This document shows, in pieces, positions 23,493 to 30,943 of a DNA stretch of 64,000 nucleotides. Location of the stretch: the NCBI RefSeq assembly GCF_001746415.1, contig NZ_MEHJ01000001.1, positions 3,183,001-3,247,000 on the forward strand, in the 5' to 3' direction. Made by a program: the position numbers and the translations under genes. Within the stretch, counting starts at the first letter, position 1, and each line of letters begins with the position of its first letter. The notes under the pieces were generated by a model. The model was given only the letters and a program-made list of their open reading frames with translations, had not been told where the DNA came from and made no database searches. Source of the stretch: Streptomyces agglomeratus (lineage in GTDB: Bacteria; Actinomycetota; Actinomycetes; Streptomycetales; Streptomycetaceae).

Positions 23493-25823
23493 TCAGCCGG
23501 CCGGGCGGCCCAGGATCACCCGCAGGTCGGCCGCGTTCGCCTCGGTGACCTTCCACAGCTCCTGCTGACGGCCGTGCACGTCAGCCACCGACGCCGCGTG
23601 GTCGTCCAGCAGCCCCAGCGCGCGCTCGGTGAGCACCGCCCCGAGGTTCTTGTCGTGGACCGAGATACCCCACTCGGGCCGGTCGATGTCGGCCAGGAAG
23701 TACGCCATCTTCGGGTGCGAGATCAGGCTGATGATCGGCGTGCCGCAGCCGAACGGGATCATCCCCGCGTGGCCGCGCATCCCGATCACCAGCTTGGTGC
23801 GGGCGTACGTGTCCCTGATCGCGTCGTTGTCGAAGTCGTACATCGGGATGACCGGCAGCGACACCCCGTGCTCGCGCCGCAGATCGAACGCGATCTTCTC
23901 GTCGTCCAGCGAGTGCGCCACGCACTTCACCTCGGCGTGCGCGCCGAGCGCCCGCACGGCCTTCGCCATCTCGGCGAGGAAGTGACCGTAGTCGTGCCCG
24001 AAGCGCAGACCCGCCCGGTCGTACGCCGCGTTGACCAGCACGGTGTTCTCACGGTGCCGCGGGTCGGTCCAGCCGTCCACCAGCCGGCGGGTGACGGTCG
24101 TCGGGCAGGGCTGGAAGCGCACCTTGTCGTGCAGCTCGGCGGGGAGCAGCGACCGTACCTTCTCGATCGAGCCGTGGTTGCGGAGCCCGAAGAAGGACGC
24201 GCGCTCGACGAGGGCGCGCAGGGCGGTGTTGAAGCGCCCGGCCCGGTAGGACTGGCCGTCGAAGGCGTTGAACCCGACGGCGTACACCATGACGGGTACG
24301 TCGACGCGGTTCAGCAGCGCGTCGGGGACGTTCCACTGCCAGGCGCTGTTGCCGTTCGGCGCGGTGTCCGGGATGAACAGTCCGCCGCCGCCGATGACCA
24401 GGCCCCGCCGGGCGTTGACGCGCTCCAGGGCCGCCTCGTCGAAGAGCCGGTGCGCGTGGACGGAGTGCCACTTCCGGGGACCGGTGTCGGCGTCGAAGGT
24501 CAGCCGCACGGTCTCCGGCAGCAGCTTGTCCCCCGCGTTGCCCTGCCGCTCCATGTAGAAGGCGACGTGCGCGAGCTGCTCTTCGGCGACGCCCTCCTCC
24601 TGGGCCGGCGGGTTCTCCGTACGCAGGCGCATCAGCCGGTTCGCCCGGTGGGTCGGGTCGACCCGCAGCCCGTCCAGCGCGTACCGCTGCGCCGCCTCGT
24701 CGTCGCCGTGGACCCAGGCGATCTGGGCGAGCCTGCCGAAGGCGGTGGCGGCCCGGTTCGGGGCGGCCGTCGCGAGCAGCAGCTGCGCCCTGGCCTCGTC
24801 GTAGCGCGACACGCTCATCAGCGCGTGGCCCAGGACCTCGTGCGGCCAGGCGGAGTCCAGCGGGATGCGTACGCTCCCGAGCAGGTCCACCGCTTCCTGG
24901 TACTCCCCCGCCGCGATGTGGGCCGCGGCGACCTTGCGGGCGCTCTCCACGTCCCCGGTGCGCCGGACGTGCGGGGTGCCGAAGTGCACGAGCAGGTCGT
25001 GGTGCGCGCCCTTGGACTGCGCCAGGAAGGCGGCGTGGAACTGCGCGTCGGACAACTCGAACTCGCGCCAGCGCTCCTCCGCCTTCCCGTACCCCGCCTC
25101 ACCGCCCTGCCAGGGCTTGTGCCGCCCCGTGAAGTGCAGGATCGCCGTGTCGTCCGGTACGGGCAGGTCGCCGGACAGCCGCCGCTTGACGAAGTTGTAG
25201 CGGGCGTCGAGCTGGACGAAGTCCCCGTCGAGCACGGCGTTGAGGATGCCCTGGTCGTGCTTGTCGAGTTCGTACGCGCCGCTGCGTCCGGTGGCGTCGA
25301 TCCGCGCGCAGAACTCGTCGCTCAGGTATTCGCGCTGGATGACGAGCAGACCACTGTTGAGCTTGTGCTGCCCGTAGAAGAACTGCGGTACGGCCGCGAG
25401 CCCCTCGCGCAGTTTCAGCAGCTCGCCGAGGTCGCCGAGGACCACCATGTCGGTGTCCAGGGTGATCACGGTGTCGTAGTCGCGGATGCGGAAGACGTCG
25501 AGGATGAAGTACGCCTTGCGGACCAGGTAGTTGTCCTGGTCGCCCTTCGCGTACGCGTCGTAGCGCGCGGCGTCGACGCGCCGCAGCTCGACGCGCGGGT
25601 GCAGCGCCCGGATGCGGGCCACGGAGGAGGGCTTCAGGTCGTCGTGCAGGACGATGAAGTCCTCGCACACGCCCGGATTGGACAGGGCGAGACTGCGCAG
25701 CAGGGCGAGGAAGCCGGGCAGGTAGTTCTCGTCGACGAAGCTGGCGAAGGCGATGCGGCGCTTGCCGGTGAGCGCGTTGGCGGGGCCGGCGGCCGGGGCC
25801 GTCGCCGTGGTGGTGGATGTCAT
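23493..25823 (-). CDS. GT8 glycosyltransferase - TPR-like - polysaccharide pyruvyltransferase fusion
   Basis: 776 residues, three parts. About 20-270: GT8 domain with RIAFASFVDENYLPGFLALL, the donor/metal motif TLDTDMVVLGDL, GQHKLNSGLLVIQ and HFTGRHKPWQ. About 300-415: helical repeats resembling TPRs (AGEYQEAVDLLGS, SRYDEARAQLLLA, GDDEAAQRYALDGLRVDPTH). About 425-770: polysaccharide pyruvyltransferase fold with NAGDKLLPETVRLTF, LVIGGGGLFIPDT, FFGLRNHGSIEKVRSLLP, CPTTVTRRLV and GMRGHAGMIPFGCGTPIISL. It could place a sugar and then a ketal pyruvate on the wall polymer. The start ATG overlaps the stop of the GT29 gene by four bases. Confidence 0.88.
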   Translation of the reverse strand: MTSTTTATAPAAGPANALTGKRRIAFASFVDENYLPGFLALLRSLALSNPGVCEDFIVLHDDLKPSSVARIRALHPRVELRRVDAARYDAYAKGDQDNYLVRKAYFILDVFRIRDYDTVITLDTDMVVLGDLGELLKLREGLAAVPQFFYGQHKLNSGLLVIQREYLSDEFCARIDATGRSGAYELDKHDQGILNAVLDGDFVQLDARYNFVKRRLSGDLPVPDDTAILHFTGRHKPWQGGEAGYGKAEERWREFELSDAQFHAAFLAQSKGAHHDLLVHFGTPHVRRTGDVESARKVAAAHIAAGEYQEAVDLLGSVRIPLDSAWPHEVLGHALMSVSRYDEARAQLLLATAAPNRAATAFGRLAQIAWVHGDDEAAQRYALDGLRVDPTHRANRLMRLRTENPPAQEEGVAEEQLAHVAFYMERQGNAGDKLLPETVRLTFDADTGPRKWHSVHAHRLFDEAALERVNARRGLVIGGGGLFIPDTAPNGNSAWQWNVPDALLNRVDVPVMVYAVGFNAFDGQSYRAGRFNTALRALVERASFFGLRNHGSIEKVRSLLPAELHDKVRFQPCPTTVTRRLVDGWTDPRHRENTVLVNAAYDRAGLRFGHDYGHFLAEMAKAVRALGAHAEVKCVAHSLDDEKIAFDLRREHGVSLPVIPMYDFDNDAIRDTYARTKLVIGMRGHAGMIPFGCGTPIISLISHPKMAYFLADIDRPEWGISVHDKNLGAVLTERALGLLDDHAASVADVHGRQQELWKVTEANAADLRVILGRPAG

Positions 25824-27337
25824 CGCAGGGAGATCCTCATGTCACTGACGCTCTGGGCGCGTTCCATGACCCACGCCTTTTCGCTGGTGTATTCGTGCAC
25901 GGAGGTGATGGGCATCCGCATCGCCTCCTGGAGGCGGTAGGCGCCGCTCTCGTAGAAGTCGAAGCCGATGAGGTCGAGCGTCGGGCTGACGTCGAGGAAG
26001 TCCAGCAGCCAGAGCATGTTGAAGCCGCTGGTGGGGATGGACGACCACACCTCCGTGCCGACCCTGCCGATGTTGCGCAGCGGCCAGCGCAGCGACTCGT
26101 CGCCGAGGTACTTCTGGGCGCCCGGCACGAGCCGGTTGCGCAGCGAGTGCTTCCAGTCGCCGGAGACACCGCCGAAGACGAGGCGGGTCATGACCGGCCG
26201 GTCCCAGTTGAAGCCGTGCTTGTGGATGGTGGCGTGGATGTCGGTGCGGCTGCCGGTGGCGACCGCGTCGATCTTGTACGAGTTGAAGCGGACGACGAGG
26301 TCGTACGCGTCGATCTCCGCTCCCAGCGTGCCGCGCCCGACGCGCTGGGAGTTGGCTATCAGGCAGATGGACTTGCCCGCGATCTGGTTGCGGAACTCGC
26401 CGAGGGTGATCCAGTCGACGCCGCCGAAGGTGGGGTCGGCGACCGGTCCGCGCATCCGGTTCCTGCGCTGCTCGGCGTAGAGCGTGATCAGCTCGCGCAG
26501 CTCCGCGGCCTCGCCGCCGTTCGCCGCGACCCGCAGTTCGAGGTACTGGCTCACCGCCGCCTGGATGTCCTGCACCGGGCTGCCGCCGCGCTCCATCGCG
26601 AGCAGCGCGCCGATCAGGCGCGGTTCTGCCTGCTCCCGGCTGCCGCGCGCGTGCAGTGCGAGGCCCTCGGCCCAGATGTCGGTGGGGTGTCCGGCGGTGT
26701 ACGCCGCTGCCCCCGGGCACTGGCGCTCCAGCAGCCGCAGCAGCTCGTGCTGCCGCCGCCCGCCCTCCCGCATCCCGGCGATCCTGGGCGCCACTCCGAA
26801 GCCGTCGTCGTCGGTCAGCGCGAGGTAGCGCTCGTACGCCTCGACGGTGGCGGCCTCGTCGCCGATGGCCTCCAGTGTGCGGGCGCGCAGCCGCCAGCCG
26901 GCCCGGGAGTTCCTGCGCCCGGTCAGCACGGTGTCGCTGATGAGCAGGGCCAGCCTCAGCTCGTCGTCGTAATCGCACTCCAGGGCCTTGCTGCCGACCG
27001 CCAGCAGTGCGTCGAGCAGCTCTCCGCCCAGCGCGTCGGCGGCGCCCGCCGGGGCTTTGGCGGCCCGCCGGATCAGGGCCGTGGCACCGGAGGCGGCCGG
27101 CGCGGGGGCCGGTTCCACCGCCATGGCCTGCGTGACGAGCAACTGCCGCAGCGTCTCGGCGAGTTCGTTGCGACGGCGGTCGAGTCCGGCGACGAGCTTG
27201 CCGCTGTGCACGGCGCACGCGCGCAGGCACTCGTCCAGTCCGGTGGGGCTGATCCCGTTGATCCCGTTGCCGTCCGGCGCCCCGGTGGGGTTCTCACCGT
27301 CGCGTGGTCTCGGCCATCGGTTGCGGGCCTTCGTCAT
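25820..27337 (-). CDS. GT29-like sialyltransferase with helical N-terminal region
   Basis: 505 residues. The N-terminal 320 or so are helical, poorly conserved and carry repeats like those of the neighbouring fusion protein (ATVEAYERYLALTDDD, REQAEPRLIGALLAMERGGS). The C-terminal 190 read as GT29: the large sialylmotif SICLIANSQRVGRGTLGAEI DAYDLVVRFNSYKI with TGSRTDIHATIH, the small motif SIPTSGFNMLWLLDFLDV plus LDLIGFDF, and the H-x4-E of motif VS in HEYTSEKAW. GT29 enzymes use CMP-sialic acid; here the likely donor is the CMP-nonulosonate made by neuA. First gene of the minus-strand run; followed by the fusion gene with an ATGA overlap. Cytoplasmic (no signal). Confidence 0.8.
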   Translation of the reverse strand: MTKARNRWPRPRDGENPTGAPDGNGINGISPTGLDECLRACAVHSGKLVAGLDRRRNELAETLRQLLVTQAMAVEPAPAPAASGATALIRRAAKAPAGAADALGGELLDALLAVGSKALECDYDDELRLALLISDTVLTGRRNSRAGWRLRARTLEAIGDEAATVEAYERYLALTDDDGFGVAPRIAGMREGGRRQHELLRLLERQCPGAAAYTAGHPTDIWAEGLALHARGSREQAEPRLIGALLAMERGGSPVQDIQAAVSQYLELRVAANGGEAAELRELITLYAEQRRNRMRGPVADPTFGGVDWITLGEFRNQIAGKSICLIANSQRVGRGTLGAEIDAYDLVVRFNSYKIDAVATGSRTDIHATIHKHGFNWDRPVMTRLVFGGVSGDWKHSLRNRLVPGAQKYLGDESLRWPLRNIGRVGTEVWSSIPTSGFNMLWLLDFLDVSPTLDLIGFDFYESGAYRLQEAMRMPITSVHEYTSEKAWVMERAQSVSDMRISLR

Positions 27338-27496
27338 GATGCTCCAAGGTCTTTCCGCCCCGCTGACAGGTTGCGGGTCCGCGACACGTTAGGAACCCAG
27401 CACGACCCCCGGGTGAACTCCCCTCGTCCGCCCGGAGAACTACCTGCCGCGCACCGCGACGCCTGCCCGTACGGACGGCCCGGAGCGGTCGGACGC

Positions 27497-27635
27497 TCAG
27501 ACGCCGCTGAGCGACAGCTTCGCCGCGAACCCCAGGAACAGCACTCCCGCCGCCGAGGTCGCGCCTGCCGACAGCCGCCTGCGGCGGCGGAAGGCGGCGG
27601 CCAGGTGCGTGCCGCCGAAGATCAGGGCGGTGGTA
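27497..27635 (-). pseudogene. Displaced 3' end of a leuE/lysE exporter gene
   Basis: The minus strand encodes ALIFGGTHLAAAFRRRRRLS then AGATSAAGVLFLGFAAKLSL and a stop at 27497-27499, nearly identical in protein to the end of the intact exporter at 32914-33564 (ALIFGGSRLAAAFRRRR..., GFAVKLSLASA) but with normal high-GC codon use. It has no start and no upstream part: beyond 27635 the sequence is unrelated. This is best explained as the original chromosomal 3' end cut off by an insertion. Confidence 0.8.
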
Positions 27636-27735
27636 GTGCTGCGCCCGAGAGCGCGGCTTCCTGGTCCATGGGTCAATCCATGCCCTGTCCTGCCAGGAAG
27701 TCGCGCTCTTCTTTGAGCGCTCCGAGGGATAACTG

Positions 27736-27912
27736 ATGAAACCCGTAACTCTTACTTGCTACGTCTGCGAGCGCACTTAGGAACGGCCGTACGGCCCCGG
27801 TAGACCGCTGCTGTATTGCGACGCGTCCTGTCGACGTTTGGCCCGACAGGGCCGCACGCAGGCTGCTTATGTCACCCGTGCTGAAGCTCGGCGGCTCAAC
27901 GCCGCAGCATAG
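27736..27912 (+). pseudogene. Small Cys-rich protein interrupted by an amber codon
   Basis: After a good Shine-Dalgarno (GAGGGATAACTG) the frame reads MKPVTLTCYVCERT, then TAG, then ERPYGPGRPLLYCDASC followed by RRLARQGRTQAAYVTRAEAR and a stop at 27910-27912. The CxxC ... CxxxC spacing suggests a zinc-binding knuckle, as in small phage or actinomycete DNA-associated proteins. Without the TAG it would be 58 residues. Read-through cannot be excluded, but decay matches the state of the capsid gene that follows. Confidence 0.5.
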
Positions 27913-27931
27913 CCACCCAATCAACCAATCG

Positions 27932-27969
27932 AGTCGCCCTCCGACTTAGCCGAGGTGGGCGACTTTTTT
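27932..27969 (+). terminator. Rho-independent terminator before the capsid gene
   Basis: AGTCGCCC and GGGCGACT (27932-27939 and 27957-27964) form a stem followed by a run of six T, a classical intrinsic terminator that is rare in this genome type. It lies only 25 bases before the capsid GTG, so it may attenuate capsid expression. Confidence 0.8.
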
Positions 27970-27993
27970 GTGCCCATGCTCAGAGGAGAAAAA

Positions 27994-29399
27994 GTGAAGC
28001 CCGAACTGTGCAAGGTGTTTGATGCTGCCGAGAGCCGCACTGACGGACTGGCGGCCAATGAGGTTGCATTCATCATCAAGAATGCTGGCGATAAGCGAGA
28101 GAGTGTCCTGTCGGTTATTAACCAGGCTAAGGCAAGCACGCCCGAAGGGCGCGATGCGCTTCGGACTGTATTTGAGGGAGATCGGTCGAACGTTGGCGGT
28201 GAACTTCGCGCACAGGTAGATCGCATATCTGCGAATCACGAGGTCCGCAATCTTGAGAAGAGTCTTCGCGAAAAGACTGGCTCTTACCGCTTTGACTCCG
28301 CTCGTGGCCTGCTCGCGCAGCGTGCCGAGCTTGTTAATGAGCTGCGAGATCTCGCCGGTAATGTGAGCCTTTCCATCCCGGAACGGCGGCAGCGATTCCA
28401 GATTATCGAGTCGCAGATTCACGCGCTGGTACAAGACGCGCGGGATGAGATGGCCGACGGTGACCGCGAGACTGAAGTTCGCTCTATCACCTCGAAGCAG
28501 AAGGGGTTGTTTACTGTCCGGCAGCAGGACAGCCGAGAAGATGATTCGTGGCGCAGTCTTCTTCCCTCCGGTGAGGAATATCGAACTCTGGTTGCGGAAA
28601 ACGCTCCGGGCACCGGTGGTTACGCCGTCCCCGATAAGGTCGCCAGTGAATACGTTGACCACCTGCGCGCGGCGTCCGTTCTTCTGCGAGCCTCGATCAA
28701 TGTGCATCCATTCGACGGCGGCAGCTTCATGCTGCCGAACCTGACGGGTTCTGGTTCCTCCACCGTTGTTGCGGAGGGTGCGGCGATTCCAGAGAACTCG
28801 GCCACCTTCGGCCCTCTCGCTTTTGAGCCGATCAAGTATGCCGACCTTTACAAGGCGAGCGGCCTTCCCCATGAGGGAGTTGATCGGGTCCGTCATGGTG
28901 AAGAACGTTGCCTCAAGGTGGACTTCGATGCATTCCAGGGCACGGGAACAGGGTCTTCAAGGGGCTTATCAGCCTTGGCGCGACCACGAACCTTCCCGCT
29001 GGGGCTACCGCAAACCGCTGGGACGACGTGCACGATGCCTACGCCGCTATTGAGGCGGCGGGTGCGACTCCGGGTGTTATCTTCGCTTCCCCGGATCAGG
29101 CCAAGGCGTTGCGAAAGGCCCGCGAGAACGGAACTTCGGGGGCGTACCTTGCCGGCACGGTGACCGATCCTGCGGCAGTGCGTGGCCTCGGCCTGCCTAT
29201 CCACGTGAGTGCGAATATTCCGGCTCGCCACGTGATTGTGGCCGATCCCTCGCGAATTCACATGGGCGCGCGCTCGGAAGTCCGGGTTGCCATGTCGGAG
29301 CACATGGAATTCGATAAGGATGTGTCGGTCTACCGGATCGCGGGACTGGCAATCGCCGAGACTGCTTCAGTGCAGATCCTCAAGGCAGCCGCCAGCTAG
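27994..29399 (+). pseudogene. HK97-type phage major capsid protein, frameshifted
   Basis: From a GTG with AGGAG seven to ten bases upstream, the frame encodes a helical scaffold-like region (residues 1-170) and the HK97 N-arm/P-domain TGGYAVPDKVASEYVDHLRA ... INVHPFDGGSFMLP ... KYADLYKAS. Near 28870 the sense moves to another frame (MRELIGSVMVKNVAS), returns for KVDFDAFQGTGTG, and from about 28955 continues in the third frame as FKGLISLGATTNLPAG, TPGVIFASPDQAKALRKARE, IPARHVIVADPSRIHMG and a stop at 29397-29399. At least three shifts in about 100 bases; both ends are otherwise well preserved. No portal, protease or terminase gene lies nearby. Confidence 0.8.
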
Positions 29400-29421
29400 C
29401 AGAGAACCAACCAGAATTTCA

Positions 29422-29457
29422 GGGCACCCAGCCGGCGGCTGGGTGCCCCTCATTTTT
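29422..29457 (+). terminator. Rho-independent terminator after the capsid gene
   Basis: A perfect 12-base stem GGGCACCCAGCC / GGCTGGGTGCCC with a 3-base loop, then CTCATTTTTT. Lies 22 bases after the capsid stop and separates it from the convergent regulatory genes. Confidence 0.9.
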
Positions 29458-29555
29458 TACGCCCGGAAACTGGCAACCGCTCGGAGCCAGACAGGGAAGC
29501 CCCTGCCATCCACCACGGGGGCAGTGAACGACAGGGGCGGTACTGGGCTTGCCGT

Positions 29556-29726
29556 TCAGTGTTCTCGCCGTAGGACCGGTGCTCGGGTCGAAGCGTTGCG
29601 CCACCACCACAAGCCCCGGCACGCTGGCAGAGAGAGGCCGAAGAACGCCCCGCACCGCGCGCACCATGGCAACCCGTTCTCGGGGTCTGTAGGGCACTCA
29701 GCAGCGCAGCGCGGGCACGTCTTCAC
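29556..29726 (-). CDS. Small double-CxxC zinc-ribbon protein
   Basis: A 56-residue product from GTG 29726 preceded by AGAGAGG. It reads VKTCPRCAAECPTDPENG then LPWCARCGAFFGLSL, ending in a Trp/Arg-rich tail (GLWWWRNAS). Two CxxC pairs 16 residues apart are a zinc-ribbon pattern. It starts 10 bases after the DUF397 stop, so the two are likely co-transcribed. Function unknown; too short to classify with certainty. Confidence 0.55.
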   Translation of the reverse strand: MKTCPRCAAECPTDPENGLPWCARCGAFFGLSLPACRGLWWWRNASTRAPVLRREH

Positions 29727-29736
29727 GGGACCTCTC

Positions 29737-29946
29737 TTAGGCGATTACGTCGAACTCTCCGGCCTTCACGCCGTCCGTGAGCCTCGCCCACTGTGCGGAC
29801 GTCATGGTGACGATGGTGTCGGGTCGCTCGCTGTCCCGCAACGCCACCACTCCCGGCACGTTCAGTGCCACCTCAGGGCAGTTGTCCACACGGGCGTCAC
29901 GGCATGCCGCCGCCGTGACGAACTCGAATTCGGGCCGTTGGGTCAT
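29737..29946 (-). CDS. DUF397 protein
   Basis: 69 residues from ATG 29946 (AAGGGA upstream). The core NCPEVALNVPGVVALRDSERPD and SAQWARLTDGVKAGEFDV match DUF397, the small partner of XRE/DUF5753 regulators in Streptomyces (the BldB/WhiJ/AbaA-type sets), where the pair is thought to work as a regulator and its modulator. A long open extension upstream of 29946 is not convincing. Its likely partner is the XRE protein at 30944-31798, about 1 kb upstream on the same strand. Confidence 0.85.
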   Translation of the reverse strand: MTQRPEFEFVTAAACRDARVDNCPEVALNVPGVVALRDSERPDTIVTMTSAQWARLTDGVKAGEFDVIA

Positions 29947-30071
29947 GGTGTCAATTCCCTTCGCCGTGCTGCGGGGAAACGGTCTCCGCGCCGTCGTGCA
30001 ACCCGCCCCGGCCGCTCGACCTGTCCAGGGTTTCCACCACCGGGGCGGGAGCTGATCCCAAACGTCCACCC

Positions 30072-30308
30072 CTAGATCAACCTGGGGGCGTCTTTGGGAA
30101 GATCAGAAGGGAGCGGCCGTGTCTCTTCCGGGTGGCCGTAGTTCTTGTGCGCTCGCATCGCTTCCGTGGTTCTCATGGCCTCGGTGCGATTTCCGGAACG
30201 GGTGGCCCTCCGCACCTGCTTACGCAGTGATGCGCATTGAACGCATGAAGCAGGGTCCACTTGACCGCTTCGCGGTGCAACCAAGTTCAGTAACTCCTGA
30301 ACAGACAT
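30072..30308 (-). CDS. Small protein with CxxC, companion of the XRE/DUF397 set
   Basis: 78 residues from ATG 30308 with AAGGGAG upstream. Contains VDPASCVQCASLRKQVRRAT and a charged helix EAMRTTEAMRAHKNYGHPEE. The CxxC followed by a helix of alternating charge and a terminal His also appears in the 30663-30878 product (GCRVCAAL ... TDANVELAAH), so the two are probably divergent paralogues of one small family that travels with DUF397 genes. Role unknown. Confidence 0.6.
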   Translation of the reverse strand: MSVQELLNLVAPRSGQVDPASCVQCASLRKQVRRATRSGNRTEAMRTTEAMRAHKNYGHPEETRPLPSDLPKDAPRLI

Positions 30309-30322
30309 GGCTACTTACTCCC

Positions 30323-30427
30323 TTAAAGCTTGCCGGTCGCGGCAAGGGTGATGATCGCGCCGCAGGATGCGGCGACCAAGAGAATGAAGGACAGCCAAGC
30401 CATATGGCCGAAAAAGCGCCTCACCAT
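30323..30427 (-). CDS. 34-residue single-pass membrane peptide
   Basis: Starts at an ATG embedded in the end of the preceding gene (ATGGTGA overlap), so its translation is coupled. Sequence features: basic MVRRFFGH, then one hydrophobic span MAWLSFILLVAASCGAIITL and a short AATGKL tail. The frame is open far upstream but without coding character. Plausible small membrane protein; expression is not proven. Confidence 0.5.
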   Translation of the reverse strand: MVRRFFGHMAWLSFILLVAASCGAIITLAATGKL

Positions 30428-30663
30428 GCTTCGCGGGATTCGTCGCGCACGACGAAGGCGAACGACGTACAGACTCGGCGGAATGACCGGTGATTGCTCC
30501 GGGCTGTGTGGCTCATACATTCCACGTCGACCGCCGCCGTGTCCGCGGAGGGCGACGCTTCCCAAGCACAGTTCAGGCACTGCGCTTCGTAGGTGACATC
30601 CGTGTCCGGGTGTTGAGTGATGCGGTGCAAGACGTGCCGGTACGCGGCTCGAATGGCACCCAT
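30421..30663 (-). CDS. DUF7848-type small protein
   Basis: 80 residues from ATG 30663, overlapping the previous stop (TGATG). YRHVLHRITQHPDTDVTYEA, QCLNCAWEASPSADTAAVDV ECMSHTARSNHRSFRRV and a terminal FAFVVRDE are typical of the small Streptomyces family with C-x2-C, a helix containing Cys, and paired His (zinc-knuckle-like). Such genes accompany XRE/DUF397 loci. Function unknown. Confidence 0.6.
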   Translation of the reverse strand: MGAIRAAYRHVLHRITQHPDTDVTYEAQCLNCAWEASPSADTAAVDVECMSHTARSNHRSFRRVCTSFAFVVRDESREAW

Positions 30664-30878
30664 CACTTCCGCCCCGTGCGGCGGTGGCTTCCCGTTTTCG
30701 GGTGAGCGGCCAGTTCCACGTTCGCATCCGTCGCCGCCGAGAAATCCCCACGTTCTAGTGCCTCTGCGCGCTGTGTATCCAGCGCGGCGCAGACGCGGCA
30801 CCCCTTGAACGGCCGAGGCGGATCGGCAGGGAGCGGCAGGTACACGGCTTCTGCCATTGTCGTGCTCGTCTCGCTCAT
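30663..30878 (-). CDS. Small CxxC/His protein
   Basis: 71 residues from ATG 30878. SETSTTMAEAVYLPLPADPP then FKGCRVCAALDTQRAEALER and DFSAATDANVELAAHPKTGS: a CxxC, a charged helix and a trailing His, a short family often next to XRE/DUF5753 regulators. It follows the XRE gene after 65 bases and overlaps the DUF7848-type gene, so XRE, this gene and the next two form one unit. Confidence 0.6.
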   Translation of the reverse strand: MSETSTTMAEAVYLPLPADPPRPFKGCRVCAALDTQRAEALERGDFSAATDANVELAAHPKTGSHRRTGRK

Positions 30879-30943
30879 TGCTGAGTGCCTCCCTGAAGCG
30901 GGTCCCTGTGGCAAGCAATGGTTCCGTGGCGAGTGGACTCCGC

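Noticed and set aside
27994..29399. Encapsulin nanocompartment instead of phage capsid
   Set aside because: The N-terminal scaffold-like region and the phage-type A-domain text (GVIFASPDQAKALRKARE) fit phage capsids, and no cargo enzyme is next to it.
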